39,716 nt of DNA, from IMG/VR virus record IMGVR_UViG_3300037507_000911, positions 1 through 39,716 of that record, one strand, 5' to 3'. This stretch comes from a virus. The notes beneath the pieces are model-generated. The model ran no database searches, was not told where the DNA came from, and saw nothing but the letters and a program-made list of their open reading frames with translations. Both the position numbers and the translations under genes were made by a program. Each line of letters opens with the position of its first letter. Within the stretch, counting starts at the first letter, position 1. Below, one piece after another: positions 1-8,459 of the stretch.

Positions 1-113
1 GTGCAAGCAGGAGCCGCACCAGCGTATGACCTTCGTGTTGCGTATGCCATTTATACTCCTAATCTTGTACTGAACGCATCGTCACGACGCAGGTTCCTTC
101 AAGGTCCCAATTG
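1..113. repeat. Terminal direct repeat, left copy
   Basis: These 113 bases are identical to the last 113 bases of the window (39604-39716). A gene reading frame (the 329-aa tail protein) starts inside the right copy and its upstream neighbour ends inside the left copy, so the genome is continuous across the junction. This is what a circular or circularly permuted genome looks like after assembly. A true physical terminal repeat is possible but cannot be told apart here. Confidence 0.95.
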
Positions 114-1918
114 GATTCTAGCGCATCAATGATATTGAACTGCATGTCCTCAATGATGACCGAATAGGACTCTGTGTTTTCCTGATAGTTGATAACCCGC
201 GGGTTGGTCACTAGGTCACGTAGGTAGTTCAGTTCGGTTTCTACATCGAAATAGTATTCGACATCTTTGACCCGCAAATGGTGGTGCATAAGGATTGGGA
301 CACGGAACACTTGGCTTCGGGCAGGGCTGGCATAGGCTCGTGCCATCCAACGGGTCAGGGTTGGTCCAGAGGTTGCGCTCGCACGGGCAAGGGTGAGTTT
401 GAACTTGGCTTCAATGAACTTGGTTTGCGGACCTGTTGCCACATGTTCTGTGGTGCTTGCGTTTTCATGTATGGTCAAATCCAAATATGAAGCAGAGTCA
501 AGTGAGATGCTTGGGGTAATCGTGCCTGCTAGTGGGGTACTTCTTACATCGAACTTCGCTACGAACTTACGGTCAGGGATACCCCAACGGTAGGTTCCTG
601 TGACTATCTCACCGCTGGCTACAAGGTTGGCTGAGTCTTCAACGTAGATACCGTCACCCGATATGGAGAACAGTCGTTTGTTGCTAAACGTGGCGCATGC
701 CAGAACGTTAGACGTTGAAGTGTGCATCAAGTCGGTGGCATGGGCTGGGGTGTTTGCTGCGATGAACGTCGACAAATCTAAGCGACCTAAACCTGTGGAC
801 ACTCCGTCGTAATTTGACCAGCTGAACCAAACATATTTATCTTCAGCCGTAAACGACGTCACGTTTCCACTTGTTGGGATGAGCGCACCAGCGGTAAGGT
901 TCGCGGCGTTATCGGGTGCTGCGTAACGCACACCTTTGTTTGTGCCAATGAGTATTCCGCCGAGATAACCGAAAACGGTTAATGGTATTTCACCTGATGG
1001 AAGTTCTAAAGCCACTACTGGTTGGTCAAGTATGCCTGCTGCGGTGATAGTAATTTTGTAGATTGCTCCACGAGTTCCCGCATATCCTGCAGCATAAATT
1101 GCGTTTTGTCCTGCAGCGAAACCGACCCAGTTCCATGTTGCTATCGGGTGTGCGTAGTCATCTCCGCCGATGTTCCCTGCTGGGTTGTAATAAAGGTCTG
1201 TGGCATAACCACCTGCTGCGTCACCAGAAACCATAAGGTTTCCCTTAACAAAGTCAACATAATACAGTTCATGTCCGTAAGCAACGTTTGACGCTGCGTC
1301 TGCTGCCGTATATTTCCACAAACCGTAAGTATTGGTTAACCCAGCATATGTCAGATAAATGTTTGTTCCATCTGTAGCCATGTCGCGTGGTGTACCTGTT
1401 GGTAAACCAGTAGCAGATGTCCATGTTGGGCTAGTTGCAAATGGGTCTGTGCTGTATTTTAGTGTCGCGCCATCAAGCACATAAACACGGGTGTCGGTTG
1501 CGGCAATGAGAAGGTTGGTGTTCGCAGAGTTCAGTGATTCTTTGACAGCGTTTAATAGTGTTGCTTGACCCTTAGTCCAAGGGTTTACACCTTTGCTAGA
1601 AAAGAATCTATAATCCTGTGCTTCAGCGGTGTCGGCGTAGCGTTGTCCAGCACCATAATGCCAAGACACTTCACCTCTACGCCACAAACCTTGCGGGTTA
1701 ATCGCTGCCTCACCTGGGGCTGTTGACTGGTCAACCGAATCACGCACTCGTGGTTCAAACCCACGGCTAAACTGCCCAGATTTTTCGTCAACGAGATATG
1801 GTCTGCCGTTAATGGCAATAGGGAAAATATCTGGAACAAGTTGTGTGGTTCCTGTGCCTGTGAAGAATCGCGGCGAAGGATAAAACGAGTTTGTAAATCT
1901 AAGTAGCGTTGCCACCAT
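59..1918 (-). CDS. Probable tail protein, beta-rich (619 aa)
   Basis: This is a 619-aa protein rich in Gly, Thr, Ala and aromatic residues, with many short beta-like segments between about residues 130 and 430, suggestive of a beta-propeller or other all-beta tail fold. No catalytic motif was seen. It starts directly after the stop of the 295-aa protein (TAA followed at once by ATG) and is followed across the genome junction by a repeat-containing tail fibre protein, so it sits in the tail module. In phages of this size it would be a minor tail, nozzle or receptor-binding protein. The tail role rests on position and composition; the exact part is not known. Confidence 0.7.
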   Translation of the reverse strand: MVATLLRFTNSFYPSPRFFTGTGTTQLVPDIFPIAINGRPYLVDEKSGQFSRGFEPRVRDSVDQSTAPGEAAINPQGLWRRGEVSWHYGAGQRYADTAEAQDYRFFSSKGVNPWTKGQATLLNAVKESLNSANTNLLIAATDTRVYVLDGATLKYSTDPFATSPTWTSATGLPTGTPRDMATDGTNIYLTYAGLTNTYGLWKYTAADAASNVAYGHELYYVDFVKGNLMVSGDAAGGYATDLYYNPAGNIGGDDYAHPIATWNWVGFAAGQNAIYAAGYAGTRGAIYKITITAAGILDQPVVALELPSGEIPLTVFGYLGGILIGTNKGVRYAAPDNAANLTAGALIPTSGNVTSFTAEDKYVWFSWSNYDGVSTGLGRLDLSTFIAANTPAHATDLMHTSTSNVLACATFSNKRLFSISGDGIYVEDSANLVASGEIVTGTYRWGIPDRKFVAKFDVRSTPLAGTITPSISLDSASYLDLTIHENASTTEHVATGPQTKFIEAKFKLTLARASATSGPTLTRWMARAYASPARSQVFRVPILMHHHLRVKDVEYYFDVETELNYLRDLVTNPRVINYQENTESYSVIIEDMQFNIIDALESNWDLEGTCVVTMRSVQD

Positions 1919-2806
1919 TTAATCCTTAGATAAAAATGTTGGGTATGACCTCTGTAGTCGAGCAGCTTCTGCTTGGATACGTTCACGGCGCAAGCGTTGC
2001 AAATTAGAAATTGAGCCACCTACTGCACCTGACGGTACTTCTTCTGCGCGTCGTGAATCGCCTTGTGATTCGGTGAAATTGCGTTTGATTTCGCGTGGTG
2101 ACATCAATCGGAGTTGCGCCCCAATCGCAACAATATCTGTGACCGACTCTTGAATCCCGCAAGTTGTGTTGATGTCGGAGGATTCGGTTGAAGCGGTCAC
2201 ATACGGTGCTTTGTAAACGATGCGTAGTCGTCCTGGGAATACCCCTTGGTCGAACCGTAACGCATAGCCTGATGGGAAGTCATCTGTTGGCATGTCGCGC
2301 ACGAGACGTATTTTGCGTGCAACAGGGTAATCGTCTGTTAGGTAGCGCACAGATACATTGAGAATGTCAATGATGCTGGTAACGCCAACAAGGTCAATCA
2401 TGGTATCTGAACCGTTGTAATCGATGTCTAAAGCTTTTACTTGGAACAAACCGTTCATCGGGGATGACAGGTCTGCCATCTCATCGTTGACTGATTCCAA
2501 TACTTGTGCGCGTGGGAAACGTGGGTTGACTTTGATGAGGGCGTTAGCCGTATGCGAGACTGCGGTTGTGCCGTTGTAGCCGCGTTCAACTACAAGGCTT
2601 TTTGTTCCTGTGTCAGCGGTCCAGATGTACATGAGTTCTGAATCGATTTCCAGGATTTGTCCTGTACGCAATCCTTCCAACGGGTAGGAGGCAACCACAG
2701 TTGTGGCAGATGCATCGATGGTTGATGCTAGTTTGTTGCGTGCTTCAACTGTTCCCGATAGCAGTTGTCGCAACGTCCTATCGATAACGGTTGCGGCTGT
2801 TGTCAT
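1919..2806 (-). CDS. Probable head-tail adaptor or tail accessory protein (295 aa)
   Basis: The N-terminal third (about residues 20-110) is predicted beta-rich and the C-terminal region (about 215-295) is helical and basic, ending in an Arg/Gln-rich helix (NLQRLRRERIQAEAARLQRS). The composition and position, between small basic proteins and large tail proteins, fit an adaptor or tail-completion protein. I do not recognise a named family. ATG at 2806 abuts the stop of the upstream 42-aa gene, and its own stop abuts the next start, so the three genes are translated as a coupled string. Confidence 0.6.
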   Translation of the reverse strand: MTTAATVIDRTLRQLLSGTVEARNKLASTIDASATTVVASYPLEGLRTGQILEIDSELMYIWTADTGTKSLVVERGYNGTTAVSHTANALIKVNPRFPRAQVLESVNDEMADLSSPMNGLFQVKALDIDYNGSDTMIDLVGVTSIIDILNVSVRYLTDDYPVARKIRLVRDMPTDDFPSGYALRFDQGVFPGRLRIVYKAPYVTASTESSDINTTCGIQESVTDIVAIGAQLRLMSPREIKRNFTESQGDSRRAEEVPSGAVGGSISNLQRLRRERIQAEAARLQRSYPTFLSKD

Positions 2807-2935
2807 CTACTTCTTTTTCTTAGGCTTAGCCTTTGCCTTCATCTTCATTGGCTCGCCAGTTTTCTTGGCTTCCTTCTTTGCGGCTGCCATTCCTTTAGCA
2901 CCGTAACTGAACTCTTTTTTTCCTACCATTGGCAT
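2807..2935 (-). CDS. Small lysine-rich basic protein (42 aa)
   Basis: A 42-aa ORF beginning MPMVGKKEFSYG and ending in a run of Lys, Ala and Met (MKMKAKAKPKKKK). About 40 percent of the residues are Lys. A good AGGAG ribosome binding site lies 5 nt before ATG 2935, and the stop codon touches the ATG of the 295-aa gene. Similar tiny basic proteins lie between structural genes of many uncultured marine and freshwater phages; they may bind DNA or be virion components. Function is not established. Confidence 0.7.
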   Translation of the reverse strand: MPMVGKKEFSYGAKGMAAAKKEAKKTGEPMKMKAKAKPKKKK

Positions 2936-2960
2936 AATGTCTCCTATCGACTCTTAGATG

Positions 2961-3209
2961 TTACCATTTAACTTTATCTGCCCAGTATGCTGCGGACATC
3001 TTGCCTTTGGCGATGTTTTTGGCATGGCGGGCTTTGAAAGCTTTGTTTCTGGCGGTGCCTTCAGGCGAACCTTTGACACCTTGTTGACCGAATCTGATGA
3101 GTTTTACCTTGTCACCTGACTTGGCTAAGACTGCATGGGATTTGTTGGCGTTTGGGGTCCGCTTTGGTTTGTTGTAGCCCGAGAATTTCTCGCCCCTGTA
3201 CTCAATCAT
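2961..3209 (-). CDS. Conserved small basic phage protein (82 aa)
   Basis: An 82-aa basic protein with an N-terminal EYRGEKFSGYNKPKRTP motif, a central VKLIRFGQQGVKGSP stretch and a C-terminal FKARHAKNIAKGKMSAAYWA motif. I recognise this pattern from many aquatic phage genomes, where it is annotated hypothetical or as a domain of unknown function (I believe related to DUF6321, not checked). The aromatic C-terminus (AAYWADKVKW) is its most conserved part. It overlaps the upstream 53-aa gene by ATGA. Confidence 0.8.
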   Translation of the reverse strand: MIEYRGEKFSGYNKPKRTPNANKSHAVLAKSGDKVKLIRFGQQGVKGSPEGTARNKAFKARHAKNIAKGKMSAAYWADKVKW

Positions 3210-3367
3210 TTGTTTTTCTTTACCGCGGCATTATCAACCAGGTTTGGGTATGGGCGTCCTGCTTTTTTGGCACGAGCTTTGGCAGCCTGCTTCTGAGATG
3301 GGGTCAGCGGGGTGGATTTCTTGTTAGGGTTTTTTGTTTCCCAAAAATCCTTTTTGGCTTTTTTCAT
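3206..3367 (-). CDS. Small basic phage protein (53 aa)
   Basis: A 53-aa ORF starting MKKAKKDFWETKNPNKKS and containing KARAKKAGRPYPNLVDNAAV. ATG 3367 overlaps the stop of the glycosyltransferase gene (ATGA) and its own stop overlaps the next start (ATGA). This motif recurs next to the 82-aa protein in aquatic phages. It is positively charged and of unknown function. Confidence 0.75.
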   Translation of the reverse strand: MKKAKKDFWETKNPNKKSTPLTPSQKQAAKARAKKAGRPYPNLVDNAAVKKNK

Positions 3368-4497
3368 TTGGGCTCCACTAAGTATCCTGAGTCCCGCAGG
3401 ACATTGCGTACGTTTAACACTACATCATAGGTTTTCCCTGGGGCAAGGTCGATGTAATGGTCGCCGATGGTGGCTTTGATTTTGCGGTTTACTTGTACTT
3501 GGCATAATGGTTCTAAGGGTAGCCAATCAGATACCACACGATTGCTTGTTGGTTTGACTATCTGGAGTAACTGTTTTGCTGCGGTGTCCCAATTGAACGC
3601 TGCGGTTTCTGCTGCATGGGTTTCTGCCCGCTGACGGTAACGCTTCCGATTGTTGTATAAGTCGGTGATTGCTGCAGCTAGTGCGTCTGGGTCTGGTTCG
3701 TCCCAGTCACCCATGTTTTGCCAGACACCTTTAGCGGTGGGTACTGAGGTGGTGGGGATGCGGTGGGTGGCAAGGTCGGAGAACTCGCGATGCCCGTGAG
3801 CGTCAGACAGAATGGTTGGTACACCTGCCGAGATTGCTTGGAGTGGCATCAGACCGAATCCTTCGCCGCGTGACACAGAAATGAAACCGTCCATTGAGCG
3901 CACAAGGTTGGCTTCTTCTTGGACTTTCATCCAGTCCCTGTAAACTACCACGTTGGGATAGTCGAGGTTAGCTGGGGCGAACAAATGCGGGGGAACTATC
4001 TTGATATGCAACTCAGCGTTAGGAAGCTTTAACTTGTTGAATACTTCCAGTACAACGTCTAATCCTTTTCGGTACCATTCGGAGCCGCCGCACATGATGC
4101 GGAACTTGTCGTGCGGTTCAGGGGTTTTCGGATGCCACACCTCACGGTCAACACCCAAGGGGATAACCCTCACGTTGTCATGGTGTTGGGAGAACAGTTC
4201 CCAGTTGTGCAAGCTAGGGACAATGACGGTTTCGAAGTTGCAGAGGTAGTCAGAGAACTCTGGGGGTAGCCAGTTCGTTTCCCACATCGTAAGCAAGGTG
4301 GGTTTCTGCCCCCGATGCCAGCCTTTAATCAGATTAGGGCGAAGCGCAAACACCACATGCTCTGCGTCGTCACACAAAGTAACCTTTTTAGCTAACGCTG
4401 TTTTAAGCCCAACAACCATTTTGCCGTAGCCAACATGTTCAAGGTTGACCCCAACGAGGTTTAGATAGTTGGCAGAATCCCTGTCTCCACTTGCCAT
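3364..4497 (-). CDS. Glycosyltransferase, GT-B fold, GT4-like (377 aa)
   Basis: A retaining-type GT-B glycosyltransferase. The N-terminal half (about 1-115) forms the acceptor domain with MWETNWLPPEF and VIPLGVD motifs. The C-terminal donor domain carries a WYRKGLD turn (131-137) and the sugar-nucleotide motif SRGEGFGLMPLQAISAGVP around 209-227. The usual E-x7-E of GT4 enzymes reads E212-x7-Q220 here. About 60 extra residues follow the GT fold. Lying between tail-fibre genes and small virion proteins, it may glycosylate a virion protein or host envelope polymers. Family call is strong; substrate is unknown. Confidence 0.9.
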   Translation of the reverse strand: MASGDRDSANYLNLVGVNLEHVGYGKMVVGLKTALAKKVTLCDDAEHVVFALRPNLIKGWHRGQKPTLLTMWETNWLPPEFSDYLCNFETVIVPSLHNWELFSQHHDNVRVIPLGVDREVWHPKTPEPHDKFRIMCGGSEWYRKGLDVVLEVFNKLKLPNAELHIKIVPPHLFAPANLDYPNVVVYRDWMKVQEEANLVRSMDGFISVSRGEGFGLMPLQAISAGVPTILSDAHGHREFSDLATHRIPTTSVPTAKGVWQNMGDWDEPDPDALAAAITDLYNNRKRYRQRAETHAAETAAFNWDTAAKQLLQIVKPTSNRVVSDWLPLEPLCQVQVNRKIKATIGDHYIDLAPGKTYDVVLNVRNVLRDSGYLVEPK

Positions 4498-4739
4498 GAT
4501 TCCTGTGCTTTCTTTTCAACCTCGGCAGCACCATCAATCTTCTTCGGTTGCAAGCCATCGGCGCGAAGACGTTTGTATGCTGGCATATCTTTATTCCAGT
4601 TGCGTTCAGTTTGATTAACTTCCGCTACCCTAGCCCCTCGACTGGTGGTTGTGTTGGTTCCCATGCGAATACCAGATACACGGCAAGCAAAGCATCCCTC
4701 AACATCCAACGATGGATGGGTTTCTTGATGTTTAATCAT
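4461..4739 (-). CDS. Conserved phage protein of unknown function (92 aa)
   Basis: A hydrophilic 92-aa protein with a single C-x-x-C pair (GCFACRVSGI) near the N-terminus and a conserved middle GTNTTTSRGARVAEVNQTE. I recognise the pattern as a recurrent neighbour of glycosyltransferases in aquatic phages, but no function is known to me. ATG at 4739 is preferred over an in-frame TTG two codons upstream (4745). The 3' end overlaps the glycosyltransferase start by 37 nt. Confidence 0.75.
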   Translation of the reverse strand: MIKHQETHPSLDVEGCFACRVSGIRMGTNTTTSRGARVAEVNQTERNWNKDMPAYKRLRADGLQPKKIDGAAEVEKKAQESWQVETGILPTI

Positions 4740-4812
4740 TTTCAAACAGGTAGTTGATTAGCCAGTCGCAAGCACCTTTGCGTGGTTTACGCCTCCAGCG
4801 AAGCAAGTTCAT
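4732..4812 (-). CDS. Possible micro-ORF, basic (26 aa)
   Basis: A 26-aa ORF (MNLLRWRRKPRKGACDWLIN and six more residues) in another frame, starting inside the end of the 74-aa gene and ending 8 nt inside the next gene. It fills a gap left by its neighbours and overlaps both, as coupled phage genes do. No clear ribosome binding site is visible, so it could be chance. Confidence 0.35.
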   Translation of the reverse strand: MNLLRWRRKPRKGACDWLINYLFEND

Positions 4813-5011
4813 TTTGGTGAACGTTGATTGCTGCTTCAAGTGTGGCAAGAGCGTTGTTTGCTGAGGTTACGCCTGCTTCGTCGTTCAACTGTTCACAAGT
4901 TTGTTTGTTGAGTTCATGTTGCCATGCTTCTGATGCGAATTGTGAGATGCGTTGGTTGAGGATGTTTTGCTTTTGCTCTACGGTAAGTAGTGCGGTGTAA
5001 TCAATTGCCAT
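4787..5011 (-). CDS. Small helical protein after tail fibre (74 aa)
   Basis: A 74-aa, probably all-helical acidic protein (MAIDYTALLTVEQKQNILNQ at its start). It directly follows the long tail fibre gene and has a strong AAAAGGA ribosome binding site. Small helical proteins in this position recur in aquatic phages; a tail-fibre chaperone or trimerisation partner is conceivable but unproven. Confidence 0.7.
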   Translation of the reverse strand: MAIDYTALLTVEQKQNILNQRISQFASEAWQHELNKQTCEQLNDEAGVTSANNALATLEAAINVHQNELASLEA

Positions 5012-5036
5012 GATTTTTCCTTTTTGGTTGTTTGGT

Positions 5037-8000
5037 TTATGCGTTTCCTAGGGTGGTTACTGTACCCGAAGAACCTCTATATTTCAATGCCCCTGATTCT
5101 ACATACAGGATGCCTCCTGAGGCGATGTTGGCTGAGGGTGCTGTGCCGTTGCCCATGTGGATGGCTTTGTCGGCTGAGGTGGCGATTGCGGTGGTTCCTA
5201 CGCAGAGGTTGCCTGCCATGTGGTTGGCTGCCGTACCGTTCATATACAGGTTCCAACGACCAGTTGCAGCAGCAACATCACCGTAGAAACCATAGTTGTT
5301 GGTTGCACCAGTCAAAGAAGAAACCGCAAAACCAATTTGGTCAGTGACGGCTGAACCAGAACCAAGCGTCATGTTCCCAGCCCTAAATGAACGCAAAGTT
5401 GTCACCGTTGCAGATGCGGCTGTTGACAATGATGTTCGATAGCCCTCTGCCGCAACAGTAACGTCTGTAGCAAAAGTTGGTTGCATCAACATACCCCATG
5501 CCGTTGTCGCACCAGTTACAGAACCAGCCATAGTGATTATTGCGCTTCCAGATGCAGCCGCCTCAAAAACAAGACCACCAGTGCTGGTAAACCTACTCAG
5601 GGATGTTGATGCCGAGTTCTGTAGGAGGAACAAACTTCCTGTTTGGCTGGCTGCACCTCTGACCACCAAACCAACATCGGCTGCTGTCGTGTTCGTGACC
5701 TGTGCCATCGCACCCGAAGTCAACGTCGCACCTACACCCAAACGACCTGCAAGATAGTTCGCTGCCGTACCAGACATATAAAGATTCCAACGGTTAGCAG
5801 CAGCCGCCAAGTCACCAAAAAAACCGTAGTTATTGGTAGCACTCGTCATGGTTGATGCAACGTTGAAACCAATTTGTGTTGTGATTGTTGAACCAGCACC
5901 AGCAGTAGCCGAAGGAACCGCCTGATAATGGGATAATACGGCAAGAGTAAATGAGGCAGCAGCGGTGGTCACATTTGACCTAAACGAAGCAACTTCGCTA
6001 GTTACATCAGACTGAATTGTGCCGTTAGAAAGAACTGCTATTGATGTTGTTGAGCCAGTTATTGTTTTTGAGATAGTGAGGTTTCTACCTGCGGCTGGTG
6101 TGCCACCGATACCAACCTGACCCGTAGAGTCAATACGCATACGCTCAAAGTTTCCACCACCAGAACCATTTGTGCGCGTACCAAAAATCAACGCCCCAGC
6201 ATAATTCGTGTCAGTAGTGTTTTCCTTGATGCCGCTAATAAAAGCCAAATCAGCGAAAGTTGTTGTACCAGTCGTATAACCCCTAAAGGAAATACCAGAG
6301 CCAGCATTGCCAGAGGTTGCTGACGCAGTACCAGTAAATCTTGCGTTCAAAACATTTGGAGAATATGTTGTAGATGATGTTCCCGTTGCTTCAAAAGTAA
6401 GTGGACTTGCGGGAACTGAACCAATAATAAAATTACCATTGGAATCCACTGTCATTAATGCGGTTCCAGCAGAGTTCTGTATCTCTAGCAATGTTCCCGA
6501 CTGACTGGCTGCACCCTTAACCACGAACGCTTTATCGGCTGCTGTGGTGTTTGTTACCTGTGCCATAGCACCTGAAGTGAGTGTTGCACCAACACCCAAA
6601 CGACCAGCCATGTAGTTAGCGGCAGTACCATCCATATAAAGGTTGAAAGTGTTTGCTGCAGAAGCCAACGCACCCCAAAAACCACGATTATTTGTACCCT
6701 GTGTCATCGCAGAACCAACAACAAAACCACCCAATGTTGTTACAGCAGCACCAGAACCAAGAGTTACACCCCTAGAACTAAAATGGTAAAGTAACGGAAC
6801 TGTTACGCTTGCTGCAACGGCAGGTCCAGCAGCAAAAACCGTTGAACCTGCTGTCACATCAGACTGGATGTTTCCACCAGCAAAAATGCTGAACGCCTCT
6901 GTTGCACCAGTAACAGCCTTGCGAACTTCTAATGTTCGTCCTGCGTTTGGACTAATGCCGATACCTACGTTTCCAGCAGAGTCAATACGCATACGCTCCG
7001 TAAGCGTTCCAGCAGAAGAAGTCGTGTTGAAAATCAAACGACCAGGGACAACAGCCGAAGAAACAACCCCATCAACCGCACCAATGATTGTTACTGCTTG
7101 GCGAACAGTGGAACCATCGTTGGCATCAAAGATGATTGTTCCGATAGTGTCACCTGATTGAACAGCGGTAGGTAAAGCAGTTGTACCTCTAGTTTTTCTT
7201 GAAATAGTCAAAGGACCAGATGTATCGTCAGAAGACCTCTGGTTGATAATCGATGCGTTAAACGCACCACTTACCGAGTTTCTAATTGCTGATGCAGCGG
7301 TTGCTGAATAAACATCCAAAGCAACAGTTGGCAAACTAGCACCAATACCCACCTGACCCGAAGCATTAACAACAAACGGTGAGGCATCAGGATTCGCCTC
7401 ATCCTCAACCACCAACGCATTGCCCGTACCAGTCTGCGTAATACGCAACAAATCTGACGCAGAAGAACCCGAAATAACCTGGTTCGTAGTAAATGTGTTC
7501 GCAGACGCAAGTCGTGGAACAACAGCCGTATCAATAGCAATAGTTGGTGTCGATGACTCACCAGAAGCAGAACCAGTTATACCAGTCCCAGCAGAAATTG
7601 TTGAAACATAATCACCCGTAGTATCCGTACCAAGAACAACAGAACCAGGTGGAACAGAAGGACCAGCAGGACCAGTGTCACCCTTATCACCAGCAGTACC
7701 CTGTGGACCTTGCAACCCGCGAGGAATAGCAAAATTGAAAACAGCCGCAGACGAAGAACCAGTATTTGTTACCGAAACATTAGAACCAGGCTCCCCAGTT
7801 GTAACCGCACCAAGCGTTATTGAAGCAGCCGCACCAGCAGAACCAGTCGCACCCGTAGCCCCAGTCGCACCAGTCGCGCCTGTAGCCCCCGTAGCACCCG
7901 TAGAACCAGTAGCACCAATCGTGGTCCAGCCTGTTGACTTATAAACCTGGAACTCACCCGTATCCTTCAGATATGTAACCATACCCTCAGTAACCGTGAA

Positions 8001-8132
8001 TGCCCCGCCACCACCAAAATATGTGTTACGAGCAGAAGCAGAATCAAATACACCTACAACCTGCGACGCAATAAAATCATTGAACTCTGCTGATTCAATG
8101 GTTTCGGATGTGAACTTTTTGAACTGTGCCAT
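5037..8132 (-). CDS. Long tail fibre with collagen-like and duplicated modules (1,031 aa)
   Basis: The N-terminal about 70 residues likely attach to the tail. They are followed by a collagen-like Gly-x-y stretch (GATGATGATG, about residues 73-100) and a second one (GPQGTAGDKGDTGPAGP, about 141-157). From about residue 240 on, long beta-rich modules are repeated, each with ERMRIDS, VGIG, IQSDVT, NNYGF and NLYM-GTAANYMAGRLGVG signatures. The C-terminus (GGILYVESGALKYRGSSGT) is a common fibre ending. No intramolecular chaperone motif was recognised. It most likely binds the host surface as a trimer. This is the second largest gene of the genome. Confidence 0.9.
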   Translation of the reverse strand: MAQFKKFTSETIESAEFNDFIASQVVGVFDSASARNTYFGGGGAFTVTEGMVTYLKDTGEFQVYKSTGWTTIGATGSTGATGATGATGATGATGATGSAGAAASITLGAVTTGEPGSNVSVTNTGSSSAAVFNFAIPRGLQGPQGTAGDKGDTGPAGPSVPPGSVVLGTDTTGDYVSTISAGTGITGSASGESSTPTIAIDTAVVPRLASANTFTTNQVISGSSASDLLRITQTGTGNALVVEDEANPDASPFVVNASGQVGIGASLPTVALDVYSATAASAIRNSVSGAFNASIINQRSSDDTSGPLTISRKTRGTTALPTAVQSGDTIGTIIFDANDGSTVRQAVTIIGAVDGVVSSAVVPGRLIFNTTSSAGTLTERMRIDSAGNVGIGISPNAGRTLEVRKAVTGATEAFSIFAGGNIQSDVTAGSTVFAAGPAVAASVTVPLLYHFSSRGVTLGSGAAVTTLGGFVVGSAMTQGTNNRGFWGALASAANTFNLYMDGTAANYMAGRLGVGATLTSGAMAQVTNTTAADKAFVVKGAASQSGTLLEIQNSAGTALMTVDSNGNFIIGSVPASPLTFEATGTSSTTYSPNVLNARFTGTASATSGNAGSGISFRGYTTGTTTFADLAFISGIKENTTDTNYAGALIFGTRTNGSGGGNFERMRIDSTGQVGIGGTPAAGRNLTISKTITGSTTSIAVLSNGTIQSDVTSEVASFRSNVTTAAASFTLAVLSHYQAVPSATAGAGSTITTQIGFNVASTMTSATNNYGFFGDLAAAANRWNLYMSGTAANYLAGRLGVGATLTSGAMAQVTNTTAADVGLVVRGAASQTGSLFLLQNSASTSLSRFTSTGGLVFEAAASGSAIITMAGSVTGATTAWGMLMQPTFATDVTVAAEGYRTSLSTAASATVTTLRSFRAGNMTLGSGSAVTDQIGFAVSSLTGATNNYGFYGDVAAATGRWNLYMNGTAANHMAGNLCVGTTAIATSADKAIHMGNGTAPSANIASGGILYVESGALKYRGSSGTVTTLGNA
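5195..5310 (-). repeat. Tail fibre duplicated module, partial copy 3
   Basis: Encodes NNYGFYGDVAAATGRWNLYM then NGTAANHMAGNLCVGT, a third, more diverged and shorter copy of the module at the C-terminal end of the fibre. Confidence 0.7.
5680..5850 (-). repeat. Tail fibre duplicated module, copy 2
   Basis: Encodes NLYMSGTAANYLAGRLGVGA followed by TLTSGAMAQVTNTTAAD, nearly the same peptide as copy 1, about 850 bp away. The flanking ERMRIDS and IQSDVT segments are also paired, so the real duplicated unit is about 270-280 residues. Confidence 0.75.
6530..6700 (-). repeat. Tail fibre duplicated module, copy 1
   Basis: Encodes the block ending NLYMDGTAANYMAGRLGVGA then TLTSGAMAQVTNTTAAD. The same block recurs around 5680-5850 with many identical residues, and a shortened copy around 5195-5310. 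Boundaries are approximate. Confidence 0.75.
7833..7916 (-). repeat. Collagen-like triplet repeat within tail fibre
   Basis: Encodes nine Gly-Ala-Thr or closely similar triplets in a row (residues about 73-100). At DNA level it is a 9-nt-type repeat of GCACC, GTAGC and CAGT units. Such tracts form triple helices in phage fibres and expand or contract easily. Confidence 0.85.
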
Positions 8133-8136
8133 AAAT

Positions 8137-8442
8137 TTAGTTACCTAACGTCGCAGAAGAATCCAAACTAGAAGAATATACAGAGTCTAACTCAAAGGTT
8201 CCAGGAAGCACAGAGTAACCTGCCGCGATAAGTGCTGCTGCTTCGCTGTCTGTCACATAGTTGTCATGCCCACCTAGGAATGTGCGGCGCACCGTATCCA
8301 TCTCTGATGGTTGGTTGGTGGTGTAAGTTCCGTTGTTCAACCAGTACAGGTTTTTCCCGCGAATTCCTAGTCGCAAAAAATCGAACAGTCTAGCACCGTA
8401 GAAACGGACACTGGATTCTGGTGGTGTAACAAAAATGGGCAT
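8137..8442 (-). CDS. Small tail-module protein (101 aa)
   Basis: A 101-aa protein starting MPIFVTPPESSVRFYGARLF and including a NYVTDSEAAALIAAGY motif. It lies between the capsid terminator and the long tail fibre. An in-frame TTG six codons upstream (8460) gives a longer ORF, but the ATG at 8442 sits 8 nt after a TGATACAAT extended -10 element, the spacing of a leaderless mRNA, so ATG is preferred. Function unknown; position suggests a tail or fibre-attachment protein. Confidence 0.7.
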   Translation of the reverse strand: MPIFVTPPESSVRFYGARLFDFLRLGIRGKNLYWLNNGTYTTNQPSEMDTVRRTFLGGHDNYVTDSEAAALIAAGYSVLPGTFELDSVYSSSLDSSATLGN

Positions 8443-8450
8443 GTTGTGTG

Positions 8451-8459
8451 ATTGTATCA
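8451..8459 (-). promoter_or_regulatory. Candidate extended -10 promoter for tail module
   Basis: The minus strand reads TGATACAAT, an extended -10 with five of six consensus bases. No good -35 is visible. The ATG at 8442 follows after 8 nt, so the transcript would be almost leaderless. It lies at the T-tract of the terminator that ends the capsid unit. Confidence 0.5.

Noticed and set aside
1585-2019. 144-aa minus-strand frame overlapping two tail genes
   Set aside because: Lies in another frame across the junction of the 295-aa and 619-aa genes, which have better codon pattern and abutting start/stop.
7675-7944. Plus-strand frame of Pro/Val/Ala repeats
   Set aside because: It is the reverse of the collagen-like Gly-x-y tract of the tail fibre.
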